DNA of 64,000 nucleotides from Deltaproteobacteria bacterium (GTDB lineage Bacteria > SZUA-79 > Acidulodesulfobacterales > Acidulodesulfobacteraceae). Of the stretch, positions 18,354 through 28,913 are shown piece by piece. Numbering within the stretch: the stretch's first letter is position 1; each line of letters starts with the position of its first letter. The stretch covers positions 1 through 64,000 of the forward strand of contig JAMDCP010000002.1 in the NCBI GenBank assembly GCA_023489335.1. The letters run 5' to 3'. Made by a program: the position numbers and the translations under genes. Under the pieces are notes generated by a model. The model searched no databases, was not told the DNA's origin, and saw nothing but the letters and a program-made list of their open reading frames with translations.

Positions 18354-19178
18354 ATGATTTTAGACGATATATTAAAAGAAAAAACAAAAGAGGTAGAAAA
18401 ATTTAAAGCTTCCATAAACGGGCCCGAATATAAAGCCCAGGCTTATCAGACCTTTTATGGATTAAGAAGTTTAAAAAAAGCCTTAAAGCCGAGATCTAAC
18501 GGAGAAGCTGTGTCTTACCGGATTTGCAGCATAATCGCGGAAGTAAAAAAGGCTTCCCCGTCAAAAGGAGTTTTGATTCGCGATTTTAAACCTGATGAAA
18601 TTGCCGGAGTTTATGAAAAAGCGGGAGCAAGCGCCATTTCCGTTTTAACCGATAAGACGTTTTTTATGGGCAGTCCCTCGGATATATTAAAAGTCAGGAA
18701 TGCGGTTAGTCTTCCTATTTTAAGAAAAGATTTTATTATCGATGAAATCCAAGTTTTTGAGTCTAAAATGATAGGGGCGGATGCAATTCTTTTAATTATT
18801 AAAGCATTGTCCCCCGAACAATATAAAAACCTCCTTTCTCTTGCCAAAGAACTTTCTTTAGAAGTTCTTACCGAAATCTCGGATGACGAGGAGCTTGATA
18901 TAGCAATGAAATATAATGCCGAAATTATAGGGATTAATAGCAGGGACCTTTTGACATTCAAAACCGATTTATTTAAAACGGCAAGGGTTGCGGAGAAAAT
19001 ACCCCTTGGCAAGCTGGTCGTTGCAGAAAGCGGCATTAGCGGAAGGGGGGATATCGAAATGCTGATGAAAAGAGGAATCAATTCTTTTCTTATAGGCGAA
19101 GCCCTCGTTACTTCGGATGATGCGTTAAAAAAATTAAAAGACCTTTTATTGCCGTACACGATAAACAGCTATTTATAA
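18354..19178 (+). CDS. trpC: Indole-3-glycerol phosphate synthase
   Basis: TrpC closes the indole ring from CdRP. The 274-residue TIM barrel starts MILDDILKEKTKEVEKFK and has the catalytic lysine segments IIAEVKKASPSKG and LRKDFIIDEIQ. LLIIKALS, EVLTEISDDEELD, IIGINSRDL and VAESGISGRGDIE follow, then the phosphate-binding FLIGEALV. It is a stand-alone protein, not fused to TrpF. Confidence 0.96.
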   Translation: MILDDILKEKTKEVEKFKASINGPEYKAQAYQTFYGLRSLKKALKPRSNGEAVSYRICSIIAEVKKASPSKGVLIRDFKPDEIAGVYEKAGASAISVLTDKTFFMGSPSDILKVRNAVSLPILRKDFIIDEIQVFESKMIGADAILLIIKALSPEQYKNLLSLAKELSLEVLTEISDDEELDIAMKYNAEIIGINSRDLLTFKTDLFKTARVAEKIPLGKLVVAESGISGRGDIEMLMKRGINSFLIGEALVTSDDALKKLKDLLLPYTINSYL

Positions 19179-19192
19179 GATTTAAGTTTAAA

Positions 19193-19885
19193 ATGCAAAA
19201 TATTCCAAAGATAAAAATATGCGGGATAACTAATCTTGATGATGCCTTTGATGCCGTAAAGCTGGGCGCAGACAGCATAGGTTTTATATTTTACGACAAA
19301 TCAAAAAGAGGCATAATTCCAAAAAAGGCAAAAGAAATTATCGGCGCTTTGCGTAAAACTGAAGAAAAATTTTCTAAAGAATTTTTAAGTGTTAACCGGG
19401 ATATTGTTATTGCCGGTGTTTTTGTTAATGAAGAGCCGGAAAAGATTAAAGCCATCGTTAATGATTTGGGCATCGATATCGTTCAGCTATCCGGCGCGGA
19501 GTCAACAGGCTATATCGAAGATTTAAATTTAGACAAAAACAGGATTATTAAAGCCGTTCATATGAAAAATGAAGCCGATATCGAGCATGTTTATTATTAT
19601 AAAAATGCCGGCGTTAATATACTTTTAGATACTTATGCAGGCGGAGGCGTTTACGGAGGGACGGGTTTGCCGCTTAACTTAAATCTTATAAAAAATCTTG
19701 ATTTAAGCTCTATAGTTATAGCAGGGGGAATAGGCCCCGATAATATAAAGCATATTATCAAAACCGTAATGCCTTACGGTTTTGATCTTTCTTCGAAAAT
19801 AGAGGAGTTCCCCGGGAAAAAAGATTATAAAAAAATGAGCAGTTTTTTTGATAATTTTAAAGGAGCTATATATGAAACTGCCTGA
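19193..19885 (+). CDS. trpF: Phosphoribosylanthranilate isomerase
   Basis: TrpF catalyses the Amadori rearrangement of PRA to CdRP. The protein starts with the KICGIT signature (catalytic Cys) and has [24 protein letters not shown]-like [29 protein letters not shown] and the phosphate site [10 protein letters not shown] with C-terminal [15 protein letters not shown] (catalytic Asp). At 230 residues it is about 25 longer than usual, owing to an insertion after the second helix ([14 protein letters not shown]). Its end overlaps trpB by 14 bases. Confidence 0.95.
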   Translation: MQNIPKIKICGITNLDDAFDAVKLGADSIGFIFYDKSKRGIIPKKAKEIIGALRKTEEKFSKEFLSVNRDIVIAGVFVNEEPEKIKAIVNDLGIDIVQLSGAESTGYIEDLNLDKNRIIKAVHMKNEADIEHVYYYKNAGVNILLDTYAGGGVYGGTGLPLNLNLIKNLDLSSIVIAGGIGPDNIKHIIKTVMPYGFDLSSKIEEFPGKKDYKKMSSFFDNFKGAIYETA

Positions 19886-21041
19886 TAATATGGGGCATTT
19901 TGGGGATTACGGCGGAAGGTATATATCCGAGACATTGATGCCCGCGATAATCGAACTTGAAGAATTTTATAAAAAGATTCGAAGAGACAATAGTTTTAAA
20001 AAAGAGTTTAACTATTATTTAAAAAATTATGTCGGAAGGCCAACCCCTTTATTTTACGCAAAAAGGCTTTCGGATATTTATAAATCCGAAATTTACCTTA
20101 AAAGGGAAGATTTAAACCATACGGGAGCCCATAAAATAAATAATACGATTGGCCAGGCGTTACTTGCGGTAAAGATGGGGAAAAAAAGAATTATTGCCGA
20201 AACAGGGGCAGGCCAGCATGGCGTTGCAACGGCAACGGTCTGCGCCCTTTTTGATCTTGAATGTGAGATATTCATGGGAAAAAAGGATGTTGAAAGGCAG
20301 GAGCAGAATGTTTTTAGAATGGAGCTTCTGGGAGCGCATGTTAATCCTGTGGAATCAGGCTCTCAAACGCTTAAGGATGCCATGAACGAGGCGCTAAGAG
20401 ACTGGATTGCAAATGTAAAAAATACTTACTATATGATAGGAACCGTTGCAGGCCCGCACCCTTATCCTCAAATAGTGAGAGATTTTCAATCGGTTATAGG
20501 GAAAGAAGTTTTAAAGCAAATTAAAAAGCTTCCCGATATTATGATAGCCTGCATAGGCGGGGGAAGCAACGCCATGGGACTATTTTACCCGTTTATAAAA
20601 TATAACAAAGTTAAAATGTACGGCGTAGAGGCAGGCGGTTTAGGAATTAAAACGGGAATGCATGCCGCATCCATTTCGGGCGGGCGTCCGGGGGTGCTTC
20701 ACGGAAATAAAACTTACCTGCTTCAGGATGAATTCGGCAGAATAAAAAATGCGCATTCTATTGCAGCCGGTCTGGATTATCCGGGCGTCGGTCCAGAACA
20801 CAGCTATTTTGCCGATAAAAAAAGAATTATTTTTGACAGCGTAACAGATAAAGAGGCGGTTTCGGCTTTTCAGATGCTCTGTAAATTGGAAGGCATTATT
20901 CCTGCGCTGGAAAGCGCGCATGCTGTTGCATATTTGGAAAAAATTAAAAGCGAGATAAAAGGAAAATCGGTTATTATAAATCTTTCCGGCAGAGGCGATA
21001 AAGATATGCACACGGTCTCGGACTTTCTTCTATCTAAATAA
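19872..21041 (+). CDS. trpB: Tryptophan synthase beta chain
   Basis: TrpB condenses indole with serine using PLP. I use the ATG at 19872 ([18 protein letters not shown]), with AAAGGAG seven bases upstream inside trpF; an in-frame earlier start at 19848 is not supported. The PLP lysine lies in [12 protein letters not shown], with [20 protein letters not shown], the phosphate-binding GGGSNAMG and the C-terminal [11 protein letters not shown]. It is the TrpB1 type paired with TrpA. The length is 389 residues. Confidence 0.96.
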   Translation: MKLPDNMGHFGDYGGRYISETLMPAIIELEEFYKKIRRDNSFKKEFNYYLKNYVGRPTPLFYAKRLSDIYKSEIYLKREDLNHTGAHKINNTIGQALLAVKMGKKRIIAETGAGQHGVATATVCALFDLECEIFMGKKDVERQEQNVFRMELLGAHVNPVESGSQTLKDAMNEALRDWIANVKNTYYMIGTVAGPHPYPQIVRDFQSVIGKEVLKQIKKLPDIMIACIGGGSNAMGLFYPFIKYNKVKMYGVEAGGLGIKTGMHAASISGGRPGVLHGNKTYLLQDEFGRIKNAHSIAAGLDYPGVGPEHSYFADKKRIIFDSVTDKEAVSAFQMLCKLEGIIPALESAHAVAYLEKIKSEIKGKSVIINLSGRGDKDMHTVSDFLLSK

Positions 21042-21098
21042 ATAATAAATCTAAAACCCCTGCTTTTAGGCTGGGGAGATAAATAATAAATAATAAAA

Positions 21099-21893
21099 AT
21101 GAATAAAATTGATACTTTTTTTAATAAACTTAAGGCTGCGGACAGAACGGCTTTTATACCGTTTATCTCTATCGGGGATCCCGACATCGAAACATCTTTT
21201 GAAATAGCTAAAACATTAATAAATAATGGCGCGGACATGATTGAATTAGGCTTTCCCTTTTCCGATCCTATGGCGGACGGAAAGGTCATACAAAAATCAT
21301 ACGAAAGGGCGTTAAAAAACACAATTTCAATGCAGGATGCCTTTGATTTTATAAAAAGGCTTAAGGCTTATCAGGACATTCCCGTTATTTTTTTCACATA
21401 TTACAACCCCGTTTTTGTTTTAGGGCCTAAATTTGCGGATGGCGCCCGTAATGCCGGAGTTGACGGTGTTTTAATTGTGGATTTACCACCCGAAGAGAGC
21501 GATGAATTTACCAAATATATTAAGAAAAAGGATATATACCAGATTTTTTTGCTTGCGCCGACAACCGATACTGGTAGAATGAGGTATATACTGTCCTATG
21601 CCAAAGGGTTTGTTTATTATGTCAGCGTGACCGGGGTCACGGGGGCAAGGGAAACCCTCCCCGCGGCTATTCGCTCCAAAGTAGAAGAGATTAGGAAGAT
21701 AAGCGAAATTCCCGTAGGAATAGGTTTTGGGATCTCCACTAAAGAACAGGTAAAAGAAATAAGCGGATATGCGGATGCCGTCATAATCGGGTCGAAAATT
21801 ATTCAGTTTATAGAAAATAATATTAATGATAAATCACGGATCTTAAAAGAAATAGCCGAATTTTCATCCAATATTAAATCAAGCCTTTCGTAA
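21099..21893 (+). CDS. trpA: Tryptophan synthase alpha chain
   Basis: TrpA cleaves indole-3-glycerol phosphate and channels indole to TrpB. The 264-residue TIM barrel has the catalytic Glu in MIELGFPFSDPMADG and catalytic Asp in GVDGVLIVDLPPEE; VSVTGVTGARETLP is the flexible loop 6, and GFGISTKEQV binds phosphate. It ends the trp operon, separated from trpB by 57 bases that hold a small GC-rich hairpin (21057-21076). Confidence 0.96.
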   Translation: MNKIDTFFNKLKAADRTAFIPFISIGDPDIETSFEIAKTLINNGADMIELGFPFSDPMADGKVIQKSYERALKNTISMQDAFDFIKRLKAYQDIPVIFFTYYNPVFVLGPKFADGARNAGVDGVLIVDLPPEESDEFTKYIKKKDIYQIFLLAPTTDTGRMRYILSYAKGFVYYVSVTGVTGARETLPAAIRSKVEEIRKISEIPVGIGFGISTKEQVKEISGYADAVIIGSKIIQFIENNINDKSRILKEIAEFSSNIKSSLS

Positions 21894-21943
21894 TTGAATT
21901 TTTCTGCGAATAATTTATCTAATTTATACTTTATTATTATATT

Positions 21944-22783
21944 ATGCTTTTATTTAAGTCTAAAAACGGAAAGAAGGAACAGGGAAAGCTGGCGATACCC
22001 GAAGGTCTATGGATAAAATGCCCGAGTTGCAGCGAGATTATTTACAAAAAAGAACTTGAAAGAAATCTCGAGGTTTGCCCAAAATGTAATTATCATTTCA
22101 GGATTAATGCGGACAGAAGGATTGACATAATCTTCGATGAAGGCAGTTTCAAAAGGCTTTTTGAGGATATTATGCCGCAAGATTTGCTTGATTTTACGGA
22201 CACAAAAAAATATAAGGACAGGCTCAAGGAAGACAGCAAAAAAACCGGACTTACGGATGCGGTTATTTCAGGAGAAGGAACTATAGATAAAATAAGGGTA
22301 GCGGCCACCCTTTTTGATTTTAATTTTATGGGCGGTTCCATGGGCAGGGTTGTGGGAGAGAAGATAGCAAAGACTTTTGAATACGCCATCCAAAAAAAAC
22401 TTCCCGTAATAATTTTTTCCAGCTCAGGCGGCGCCAGAATGCAGGAAGGAATTTTTTCGCTGATGCAAATGGCCAAAACCGTGGCTTTTGTTTCGGAATT
22501 TAAAAAGGTTTCACTTCCTTATATATCCGTCGTAACCGACCCTACAACCGGCGGCGTATCGGCAAGTTTTGCGAGTTTGGGCGATGTTATAATTGCAGAA
22601 CCCAAAGCATTAATAGGGTTTGCAGGTCCAAGGGTTATCGAAAAAACCATACATCAAAGCCTTCCTGAGGGATTCCAGAGGTCAGAGTATCTTTTGGAAC
22701 ACGGAATGATAGACATGATAGTCGAAAGAAAAGATATTAAAAATACGCTAAAAAACCTGTTGCTTCTTCTTGTAAATGAGTAA
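21944..22783 (+). CDS. accD: Acetyl-CoA carboxylase carboxyltransferase subunit beta
   Basis: AccD is the carboxyltransferase half that, with AccA, transfers CO2 from biotin to acetyl-CoA in fatty-acid synthesis. The 279-residue protein has the N-terminal zinc ribbon CPSC...CPKC (about residues 27-49) and the crotonase-fold core with [23 protein letters not shown] and [19 protein letters not shown]. It is followed by folC with an eight-base overlap, the common accD-folC pairing. Confidence 0.96.
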   Translation: MLLFKSKNGKKEQGKLAIPEGLWIKCPSCSEIIYKKELERNLEVCPKCNYHFRINADRRIDIIFDEGSFKRLFEDIMPQDLLDFTDTKKYKDRLKEDSKKTGLTDAVISGEGTIDKIRVAATLFDFNFMGGSMGRVVGEKIAKTFEYAIQKKLPVIIFSSSGGARMQEGIFSLMQMAKTVAFVSEFKKVSLPYISVVTDPTTGGVSASFASLGDVIIAEPKALIGFAGPRVIEKTIHQSLPEGFQRSEYLLEHGMIDMIVERKDIKNTLKNLLLLLVNE

Positions 22784-24068
22784 ATTTGACGACCTTCACG
22801 ACAAAAGCGGCTTTATTATAAATTTGGGTCTGGAACGAATAACAGCCTTATTGAGCTATGCAGGCAACCCTCAGGAAAGATTAAAAATAATACATATAAC
22901 GGGAACTAACGGGAAGGGCTCGGTAAGCAGGTTTATATATGCAATATTAAAGGAGCATGGTTTTAAAACCGGCCTTTATACATCGCCTCATCTTGTAAGC
23001 TTTAACGAAAGAATAATAGTAGGCGATAAAAAAATAGACGATTACGATCTGGAAAGGCTTAACCTTTTTTTTAAAAAAATTATTTTAAACAATAAAGAAT
23101 TTGAGAAATTAGGCGAACCTTCGTTTTTTGAACTTACTACGGCAGTATGTTTTAAATATTTCGAGGAACAGCATGTCGATATAGCCATAATAGAAGCAGG
23201 CCTTGGCGGAAGATTAGATGCGACGAATGTAATTAAAAGACCGCTCCTGTCGGTAATTACAAACATATCGATGGACCATAAAGAGATTTTGGGTCGTTCT
23301 TTAAAAAAGATTGCGAGCGACAAAGCGGGGATTATCAAAAAGGGGTCATTTGTTGTAACGGGCGAAAAAAAAAATAAAATAAAAGGGGTTATAAAAGAAT
23401 GCGCCCTAAGGTTAGATGTTCCGTTTTTTTCTACCGGACAGGTAAAACTTTATAAAATAAAAGATCTTTATAATTATAGCGGCTTAAAATTAACATTAAA
23501 GGGTATAAAATTTCATAATCAGGCGTGGTATCAAAAATATAATTTGGGTCTTGCCCTTTTATCTTTAGAAATTATTTATGATAACTATAAGGATATTTTA
23601 GGGCTAAAAATTAAAAAGAACCTGATTAAAACCGGCATATCTAAGTTTAATAACGAGGGAAGGTTAGAAATAATAAAATATAAAAATTCCGATTTGATTT
23701 TAGACGGGGCGCACAACCCTGATGGGATTAAGAACCTTGTCATATCTTTAAAAAGAGGATTTAAAAATAGCAGATTCATTATCATTTTTGCCGTCATGCA
23801 AGATAAAGATTATAAAACGATGCTAAGGAGGCTGTCGGCTTTAAATGGGTCTATAATTTTCACGGATTTGAATATGGGCAGGGCAAAAGATATAAAAGAA
23901 TTGGAAAAGGTATCTAAGGAGCATAATTATTTTAAAAATACTTTTTGCTCAAAAAATATAAAAGAGGGGTTGGATTTAGCTTTTAAATATAAAGAAAAAA
24001 ATGATTCAATACTCATTTGCGGTTCGCTTTATTTGGTTGGGGAATTCAAACGAATAGTTCTTACTTAA
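22776..24068 (+). CDS. folC: Folylpolyglutamate / dihydrofolate synthase
   Basis: FolC adds glutamate to dihydropteroate and tetrahydrofolates. This 430-residue Mur-ligase-fold protein has the P-loop [13 protein letters not shown] near residue 45, the [11 protein letters not shown] motif, [13 protein letters not shown] and the linker DGAHNPDGI. The start overlaps the end of accD by eight bases, so the two are coupled. The C-terminal domain is divergent but complete. Confidence 0.93.
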   Translation: MSKFDDLHDKSGFIINLGLERITALLSYAGNPQERLKIIHITGTNGKGSVSRFIYAILKEHGFKTGLYTSPHLVSFNERIIVGDKKIDDYDLERLNLFFKKIILNNKEFEKLGEPSFFELTTAVCFKYFEEQHVDIAIIEAGLGGRLDATNVIKRPLLSVITNISMDHKEILGRSLKKIASDKAGIIKKGSFVVTGEKKNKIKGVIKECALRLDVPFFSTGQVKLYKIKDLYNYSGLKLTLKGIKFHNQAWYQKYNLGLALLSLEIIYDNYKDILGLKIKKNLIKTGISKFNNEGRLEIIKYKNSDLILDGAHNPDGIKNLVISLKRGFKNSRFIIIFAVMQDKDYKTMLRRLSALNGSIIFTDLNMGRAKDIKELEKVSKEHNYFKNTFCSKNIKEGLDLAFKYKEKNDSILICGSLYLVGEFKRIVLT

Positions 24069-24091
24069 TATAGATATATAAATTTAAATTT

Positions 24092-26365
24092 ATGAAAAGG
24101 CTAATTGCAGGTTATACGAAAATAATCCTACTTTTTCTCTGCGCCATTTCTATTTTATGTATTTCTAATATCGAAGCATCTTTCGCTGCACCGAAACCAG
24201 AAAATAACCAGGCAAACTTGCCTATCAATATCTCCGCAAACAAGATAGTTTATAATAAAAAGGATAACACCTATATTATCACCGGCAATGCAATAATAAC
24301 CCGGAAAAATTTTCGCTTAAAAGCCGATAAGGTCATATACTATTACAAAACCGATTTTGCCATTGCCACCGGAAATGTTGTCGTTTACTCAAAAGGTACT
24401 TTGACGAAAGCCAAAATGCTAAAAGTATATTTGAGCAATAGAGTCGGCACTATATACGACTCTCATATACATTATCTCACAAGAAACATATATGTTTACG
24501 GGAAGGAAATTTACCATAGAGGCAAAGGATTTTATCAGGTTAAGGATGGTTATTTGACATCCTGCTCAGGAAAACCTCCTTCATGGAAAATATACTCCGG
24601 GTTTTCGGATATCTATATGGGCAACTACGCTTTTTCTTATAACTCGGTTTTTTATATTCATAATGTTCCTATTTTGTATTTTCCCATTATGGTTACGCCC
24701 ATTAAGACGAAAAAATCTTCTGGACTTTTGATTCCGACAATGGGCTATAGCGCTCTTACCGGATACCAGGCTGGAGACGGATACTATTTCGATTTGGGCA
24801 GGTCTTCGGATTTAACTTATTATCTTAACTATTACAGCTTTTTAGGTATCGGCAATTCACTAAAGTACAGGTATAGCCTTAATCCATATTCCCATGGCTC
24901 GGTTTACGGATTTTATATGAAAGAGATGGACAATGCGAAAAGCCTCGCTCTGGCGCCAAGCCTCACAAGATACCTGCTTTTTTCGCATAATATGGATTTT
25001 TTGGATGGACTATCGGTTAAAACTAATATCAATGTTCCATCCGACCCCGCTTTTTATTATAATTTTTCGACGAATGTCTATCAGATGACAAAAAACAGGC
25101 TTTCATCCAATCTTTCGGTTACCGGCAATGCGGGTAGTTATTCTGCAAGAATGAACTTCTTAAGACTCGATAATCTATTTTTTCCAAACCATGCGACAGT
25201 CGATGAATATCCTTCGATTTATTTTAACGGGGAGTCTAAAATCAGGAATTTATTAAATAACCCTTTATATTTCAATTTCGGCTCGTCTTTTGATGTCTTT
25301 CGAAGCGCAAGCTATCTAAATGACGATAGGTTGGATTTGTTTCCCGAGGTTTATTTGCCGCTAAATATTATCAGCGGAATTCATATTACCCCGAAAGCCG
25401 GGTTCAGATATACGGGATATTATAATATAAGAAACGGTTATACCGGTATTTCGGAGCCCGATAGAAATAGGGAAATTTATTATGCTTCCATAGACAACAA
25501 TACAACGCTTTTTAAAGATTTTATTACCTCAAATAAAAATAATACCGGATATTTAGCATTTGTTACGCCTTATGTAAATTATAACCTTATAAGGCCTGTT
25601 AATCAGGCCGGCGTCCCGCTAATTGACCAAACCGACTATATTCCCTATGAAAGCGCATTTAAATATGGATTTAATTTTAATTTAGAGGGTTATTCCGCCC
25701 ATGGGATAAAAAATTTATTGAGATTCAGCCTTTACCAGTACCATTCCCTGTCAGGAAATTTTATAAATCCGATAAACTATTTTAATTATAATAATGCAAA
25801 TTCCGATATAATAGCCAGGATAAAAATACATCCGCTTTCAAACCTTTATTTCTTTGGAAACGGCAGTTACGACGGTTATAATTACATTTTTCACGATTAT
25901 AATATCAGCTCTCAAATAACCGATCCCAGGGGGGATTCTTTTGGAATCGGATATACGGAAATCAACGATGTTCAGGGGTATCTTACGGCGTTAAATATGT
26001 TTAATTCGACAAATGCCGCCCTTTTTCCGCAGACATCGGCTCCCATAACAAATCTCGATACGCTTTCCTATGCCAGTTTATCCGCAAATTTAAAAATTGC
26101 ATACGGTTTTAGCATAAATACATCCGAAAATATAGATTTAACTATACACAAGGATATATCAAACTCCGTAGGAGTAATTTATCAAAAGGGGTGCATCGGT
26201 TTTATCGCCAATTATATGAATTTGCCATATTTCCATCAATGGGCTTTTTCTTTTGGTATAATATTAAAAGGTATCGGAACCTACGGCTTCGGCAATATGG
26301 TTTCGCCGGGCGCCTCCGCTTCAGGCTTGTCGATGAGCGGCCCGAACTTTAATAGCAGCTTTTAA
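24092..26365 (+). CDS. lptD: LPS-assembly outer-membrane protein LptD
   Basis: LptD is the outer-membrane beta-barrel that, with LptE, inserts LPS into the outer leaflet. The 757-residue protein has a signal peptide (hydrophobic residues about 9-32), an OstA/LptA-like beta-jellyroll at about 45-150 (ISANKIVYNKKDNTYIITG, NFRLKADKVIYY) and a long aromatic-rich barrel. The LptD-core motif appears as LTSCSGKPPSWKI, VPILYFPIM and KSSGLLIPTMGYS. Only one cysteine stands at the domain boundary, so the E. coli-style disulphide pairing looks reduced. Its presence shows an LPS-bearing diderm. Confidence 0.9.
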   Translation: MKRLIAGYTKIILLFLCAISILCISNIEASFAAPKPENNQANLPINISANKIVYNKKDNTYIITGNAIITRKNFRLKADKVIYYYKTDFAIATGNVVVYSKGTLTKAKMLKVYLSNRVGTIYDSHIHYLTRNIYVYGKEIYHRGKGFYQVKDGYLTSCSGKPPSWKIYSGFSDIYMGNYAFSYNSVFYIHNVPILYFPIMVTPIKTKKSSGLLIPTMGYSALTGYQAGDGYYFDLGRSSDLTYYLNYYSFLGIGNSLKYRYSLNPYSHGSVYGFYMKEMDNAKSLALAPSLTRYLLFSHNMDFLDGLSVKTNINVPSDPAFYYNFSTNVYQMTKNRLSSNLSVTGNAGSYSARMNFLRLDNLFFPNHATVDEYPSIYFNGESKIRNLLNNPLYFNFGSSFDVFRSASYLNDDRLDLFPEVYLPLNIISGIHITPKAGFRYTGYYNIRNGYTGISEPDRNREIYYASIDNNTTLFKDFITSNKNNTGYLAFVTPYVNYNLIRPVNQAGVPLIDQTDYIPYESAFKYGFNFNLEGYSAHGIKNLLRFSLYQYHSLSGNFINPINYFNYNNANSDIIARIKIHPLSNLYFFGNGSYDGYNYIFHDYNISSQITDPRGDSFGIGYTEINDVQGYLTALNMFNSTNAALFPQTSAPITNLDTLSYASLSANLKIAYGFSINTSENIDLTIHKDISNSVGVIYQKGCIGFIANYMNLPYFHQWAFSFGIILKGIGTYGFGNMVSPGASASGLSMSGPNFNSSF

Positions 26366-26386
26366 GGAGGTCTAAATAAAATTATT

Positions 26387-27394
26387 ATGAAAACATGTCT
26401 TATAACCGGCGGTTTTGGATTTATCGGGTCAAATTTTATACGGTTTGTTTTGGAAGAAAAAAAAGATATTATGGTTATTAACATAGATAAGCTCACTTAT
26501 GCCGCCAATCCCAAAAACCTTCCCGATAATCTTGGGAATTACAAGTTTTACAAAATCGATATTGCCGATAAGTTAGAATTATCAAAAGTTTTTGATGAAA
26601 ATAACATAGATTATGTAATTAATTTTGCCGCAGAATCCCATGTGGACAGGTCAATTATGGACCCTTCCGTTTTTATTAAAACTAATGTGGCTGGAACTTT
26701 AAATTTATTGGAGTTATCCCTTAAGCGCTCCGTTAAGAGATTTTTGCAAATCTCGACCGATGAAGTTTATGGTTCTTTGGGTTTGACGGGAAAATTCAGC
26801 GAAAAAACTCCTCTTTCGCCAAGGAGCCCCTATTCCGCCTCAAAAGCTGCCGCAGATATGCTGGTAATGTCCTTTTTCCATACTTACGGCATGCCTGTTC
26901 TAATATCAAGATGTTCAAATAATTACGGACAATACCAGTTTCCGGAAAAATTGATTCCCCTTGTCATTATAAACGCATTAAATAACAAGGATATACCGCT
27001 TTACGGGGATGGAAAGAATATCAGGGATTGGATATATGTTTTAGACCATGTTAAGGCCATATACTCTATTCTCGAGCGCGGCAAGGCTGGAGAGGCATAT
27101 AACATTGGAGGTGGCGCCGAGATGGAAAATGAGGGGATAATAAAATATATCTTGAATAAACTTAATAAACCATTTTCTTTAATAAAATATGTTAAGGACA
27201 GGCCCGGGCATGACAGGCGGTATGCAATGGATTTTTCCAAAATTGCCGGCGAATTGGGATTTTCACCCGATTATGATATAGAAAAAGGACTGAATTTAAC
27301 GATAAATTGGTATTTAAATAACGAAAATTGGTGGAGAGAAATATTATCTGGAGATTATAAAGAATACTATAAAACAATGTATGATTATAGATGA
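26387..27394 (+). CDS. rfbB: dTDP-glucose 4,6-dehydratase
   Basis: RfbB (RmlB) converts dTDP-glucose to dTDP-4-keto-6-deoxyglucose, toward rhamnose for LPS. The 335-residue extended SDR has the GGFGFIGSNFIRF NAD motif, NFAAESHVDRSI, STDEVYGSL and the YSASKAAADMLV active-site Tyr/Lys. An AAGGAGG at 26364-26370 overlaps the lptD stop but is 16 bases from the ATG. rfbD follows; rfbA and rfbC are not in this window. Confidence 0.95.
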   Translation: MKTCLITGGFGFIGSNFIRFVLEEKKDIMVINIDKLTYAANPKNLPDNLGNYKFYKIDIADKLELSKVFDENNIDYVINFAAESHVDRSIMDPSVFIKTNVAGTLNLLELSLKRSVKRFLQISTDEVYGSLGLTGKFSEKTPLSPRSPYSASKAAADMLVMSFFHTYGMPVLISRCSNNYGQYQFPEKLIPLVIINALNNKDIPLYGDGKNIRDWIYVLDHVKAIYSILERGKAGEAYNIGGGAEMENEGIIKYILNKLNKPFSLIKYVKDRPGHDRRYAMDFSKIAGELGFSPDYDIEKGLNLTINWYLNNENWWREILSGDYKEYYKTMYDYR

Positions 27395-27403
27395 GGTTTT
27401 GCA

Positions 27404-28270
27404 ATGCTGAAGATTGCGCTTATAGGTTCGACCGGAATGCTGGGCATCGATGTCAATGCCGCGCTAAAAGGGGTTAATTTTCTGCTTAAAAATTATAATT
27501 CTAAAAATCTGGACATAACGGATGCAAGGCTGACACAGGATGCGATGAATAGTTTTAAGCCGGATTATATCATAAACTGCGCTGCATATACCAATGTGGA
27601 TCTGGCCGAAGAAGAAAAAGAAAAGGCGGATGCCGTTAATCATCTGGGCGCGCAAAATTTAGCCGAAGCGGCGCTGGCATTAGACTCAAGAATAGTGCAT
27701 ATAAGCACCGATTATGTGTTTGACGGAACAAAAAAAACGCCGTATTCCGAAGATGATGCGGCAAACCCGATAAATGAATACGGTTTATCTAAGCTCAAAG
27801 GTGAAAATGCCATAAAAGAATCGGGAGCAAGCTATGTAATCCTGCGTACTTCGTGGCTATATGGGAAAAATGGGAAGAATTTTGTCAATACGATACTGAA
27901 ATTAGCCGATAATCAAAAAAAAATAGAGGTTGTAAACGACCAGTTTGGATGTCCAACATACACAAAGGATGTAGCTTATGCAATATCCGAAATTATCCTT
28001 AAGGATAATTCAAAAAATGAAATATACCATTTAACTAACAGCGGCTCGGCTTCGTGGTATGAATTTGCGCTTGAAATAATTCATGTATTCAAGAGAACAA
28101 ATTGTGAAATAATTCCCGTAAGCTCGGATAAGTTTGTCAGGCCGGCAAAAAGACCTTTTAATAGCATATTGGATAGCTCGAAGATTAAAGAGGATTATAA
28201 TATTGAACTCAGGCACTGGAAGGATGCCCTCAAAAAATATTGCAACGATATAGGATATTTTATCAGATAG
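27404..28270 (+). CDS. rfbD: dTDP-4-dehydrorhamnose reductase
   Basis: RfbD (RmlD) reduces dTDP-4-keto-rhamnose to dTDP-rhamnose. The 288-residue SDR begins IALIGSTGMLG and has NCAAYTNVDLAEEE, HISTDYVFDGTKKTPYSE, YGLSKLKGE and LRTSWLYGKNGKNFV, all RmlD hallmarks. GAGG lies nine bases before the start. With rfbB it forms a partial nucleotide-sugar operon; the rhamnose may decorate LPS exported by the preceding lptD. Confidence 0.94.
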   Translation: MLKIALIGSTGMLGIDVNAALKGVNFLLKNYNSKNLDITDARLTQDAMNSFKPDYIINCAAYTNVDLAEEEKEKADAVNHLGAQNLAEAALALDSRIVHISTDYVFDGTKKTPYSEDDAANPINEYGLSKLKGENAIKESGASYVILRTSWLYGKNGKNFVNTILKLADNQKKIEVVNDQFGCPTYTKDVAYAISEIILKDNSKNEIYHLTNSGSASWYEFALEIIHVFKRTNCEIIPVSSDKFVRPAKRPFNSILDSSKIKEDYNIELRHWKDALKKYCNDIGYFIR

Positions 28271-28301
28271 CCTTATAGTTTTACATCATAATATCGCAGC
28301 C

Positions 28302-28329
28302 TTGAAAAAACAAATTTCCAATATATAAT
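28302..28329 (+). promoter_or_regulatory. Near-consensus sigma-70 promoter for the cytochrome gene
   Basis: TTGAAA at 28302-28307 and TATAAT at 28324-28329 are separated by 16 bases. This gives 5/6 and 6/6 matches to the housekeeping consensus, the best promoter in the window. Predicted transcription starts near 28336, leaving a leader of about 58 bases before the ATG at 28394, which has a strong AAGGAGG. Confidence 0.65.
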
Positions 28330-28393
28330 ATAAGTATTAACATTAAATATTAGGCCATAAATTAATAAAACAATTTAATATCAAGGAGGTCTT

Positions 28394-28879
28394 ATGAAAA
28401 CTAAGTTCGCCGCGGAAAAGCATGGCTTTTCCGTCCAAAAGTTTTTTTTATCAGCGCTTTTCATTTTAACGGCCGTGTTTGTCGTTACCCCGTTAGTTTC
28501 GGCAACCGCGCATATGATGACAAAAAAGATGATGATGCCGGAAAAAGCAAAAATGATGAAGAAAATGAACCCGGAGCAGGCAAGATTAATAGCCGAAGGG
28601 AAGAAGCTGTTTTATTCCAAAAGTATCGGAACCACAGGTTTTTCATGCGCTACCTGCCATGTATATAGCGCAGGCACTTATATAAAAATGCACGGAATGG
28701 GAATGGTTATAAGGCCGCTTAAAAATGCCGCCGAAAAAATTATGGTATTCGATAAAATGCACCATGCCCGCATGACGGTTGAAAAAAAGATTGCGATGTG
28801 CGTCAGGTTTAACCTGAAAGGGTCAGTATCGAAAGGTGAGTTAGAGGCATTAACCGCTTATGTCGATTCATTAAAATAA
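28394..28879 (+). CDS. Periplasmic single-heme c-type cytochrome
   Basis: The 161-residue product has an N-terminal signal peptide (hydrophobic about 18-36, ending LVSA), then a Met/Lys-rich segment, and one heme-binding CATCH motif near residues 85-89. Several methionines downstream could be the sixth ligand. The C-terminal part (KIAMCVRFNLKGSVSKGELEALTAY in pieces) resembles the SoxA/class-I cytochrome end that closes with an LTAYV segment. Role is probably periplasmic electron transfer; a link to sulfur metabolism is only suggested by that similarity. It has its own promoter, an AAGGAGG and a terminator, so it is monocistronic and probably well expressed. Confidence 0.8.
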   Translation: MKTKFAAEKHGFSVQKFFLSALFILTAVFVVTPLVSATAHMMTKKMMMPEKAKMMKKMNPEQARLIAEGKKLFYSKSIGTTGFSCATCHVYSAGTYIKMHGMGMVIRPLKNAAEKIMVFDKMHHARMTVEKKIAMCVRFNLKGSVSKGELEALTAYVDSLK

Positions 28880-28913
28880 CAATAATAATAAATTTCGAGA
28901 CGATAAATTTTTT

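Noticed and set aside
18611-19159. 182-aa minus-strand ORF
   Set aside because: Antisense to trpC, which has all its catalytic motifs.
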